Origin: Marinomonas colpomeniae
GTDB taxonomy: Bacteria > Pseudomonadota > Gammaproteobacteria > Pseudomonadales > Marinomonadaceae
Direction: 5' to 3'
Assembly (NCBI RefSeq): GCF_014803385.1
Contig: NZ_JACYFC010000002.1
Location: 793,727 to 857,726, forward strand
Length of the DNA: 64,000 nucleotides
The position numbers were made by a program, and so were the translations under genes. The notes below the pieces were generated by a model. That model searched no databases and was not told the origin of the DNA. It was given only the letters and a program-made list of their open reading frames with translations. Shown here in pieces: positions 63,650-64,000 of this stretch; position 1 is the stretch's first letter; each line of letters starts with the position of its first letter.

Positions 63650-64000
63650 ATGTTTGAAAAACGCTACCGACTTAACCTAGTCTTCAATGCCAACAAAGTT
63701 TATGACCGACAAGTGATTGAAGGCATTGGTGAATATCTTCAAGCCGCACAATGTGATTGGGATGTCTATTTTGAAGATGATTTTCGCCATCGATTAGATG
63801 GCCTTAATCATTGGAAAGGTGACGGTATTATTGCCGATTGTGATAATCCTGAAGTGGAAGCACTGTTAAGAAACACCGATATTCCAACCGTTGCGGTCGG
63901 AGGTTCTTATCATCATAAAACGGATTATCCTCGTTTACCTTATGTTGCCACAGACAACGCTGCGTTAGTAAAATGCGCCTATGAACATTTAAAGCGAAAG
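63650..64000 (+). CDS. xylR: Xylose operon regulator XylR (5' part)
   Basis: The first 117 codons are present before the window edge. The sequence RYRLNLVFNANKVYDRQVIEG, QCDWDVYFEDDFRHRLD, GDGIIADCDNPE, VGGSYHH and YVATDNAALV follows E. coli XylR closely. XylR has an N-terminal LacI-like xylose-sensing domain and a C-terminal AraC helix-turn-helix, the latter beyond the window. It would activate xylFGH through the direct repeats upstream. Confidence 0.9.
   Translation, partial: MFEKRYRLNLVFNANKVYDRQVIEGIGEYLQAAQCDWDVYFEDDFRHRLDGLNHWKGDGIIADCDNPEVEALLRNTDIPTVAVGGSYHHKTDYPRLPYVATDNAALVKCAYEHLKRK

Overview
The window looks like chromosome of a marine heterotrophic gammaproteobacterium, most like Marinomonas or a close relative in the Oceanospirillales. 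This is judged by eye from gene content (hut operon with HutF, xylFGH/xylB/xylR, TRAP and many ABC uptake systems, Rep helicase, cytochrome c5) and moderate AT-richness; no search was run. It holds 53 protein genes (the last is cut by the window edge) and one tRNA. I see no CRISPR array, insertion sequence, integrase or rRNA.

Layout. 1-2.9 kb: rep helicase, cytochrome c5, tRNA-Arg(CCG). 3.4-10 kb: a Fur-boxed iron/heme island, with a TonB receptor and a small STAS/SEC14-like protein on the minus strand, and hmuTUV and an AraC regulator on the plus strand. 10.1-13.1 kb: a LysR regulator divergent from a 2-oxoglutarate oxygenase and a DoeB-like deacylase, an unassigned catabolic pair. 13.2-26.9 kb: the histidine-utilisation region: a polar amino-acid ABC transporter, a HisC-like aminotransferase, hutC, hutDF on the minus strand and hutUHIG on the plus strand. 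Four identical TGTATATACA palindromes tie the transporter and aminotransferase to the hut genes as one probable HutC regulon. 27.0-30.7 kb: a very large, AT-rich, lone membrane-inserted P-loop ATPase of YobI/KAP type.

30.9-36.8 kb: a TIM-barrel isomerase-like gene, a LysR regulator, a TRAP transporter and an aspartate-dehydrogenase-like gene that lacks the usual His motif. 36.9-42.7 kb: a sulfide-oxidation operon (persulfide dioxygenase, a rhodanese-like/SQR fusion, SulP transporter) read from a -24/-12 promoter, with a divergent FisR-type sigma-54 activator that keeps the three sensor cysteines. 42.7-49.2 kb: a DeoR-regulated UgpBAEC-like importer ending in a phosphodiesterase-fold hydrolase and a HAD phosphatase. 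49.5-57.7 kb: galM and a LacI regulator, then a ribose-type ABC importer with a Gfo/Idh/MocA oxidoreductase and a TIM-barrel isomerase; a perfect LacI-type operator lies before the first gene. 58.2-64 kb: xylFGH, xylB and the start of xylR; xylA is not in the window.

How it works together. Most of the window is a scavenging toolkit: each block pairs a transporter with its first catabolic enzymes and a local regulator. The histidine block runs the five-step route (HutH, HutU, HutI, HutF, HutG). The sulfur block takes sulfide through persulfide to sulfite. Two transporter operons carry strong hairpins just after the binding-protein gene, the usual way to make more binding protein than membrane components.
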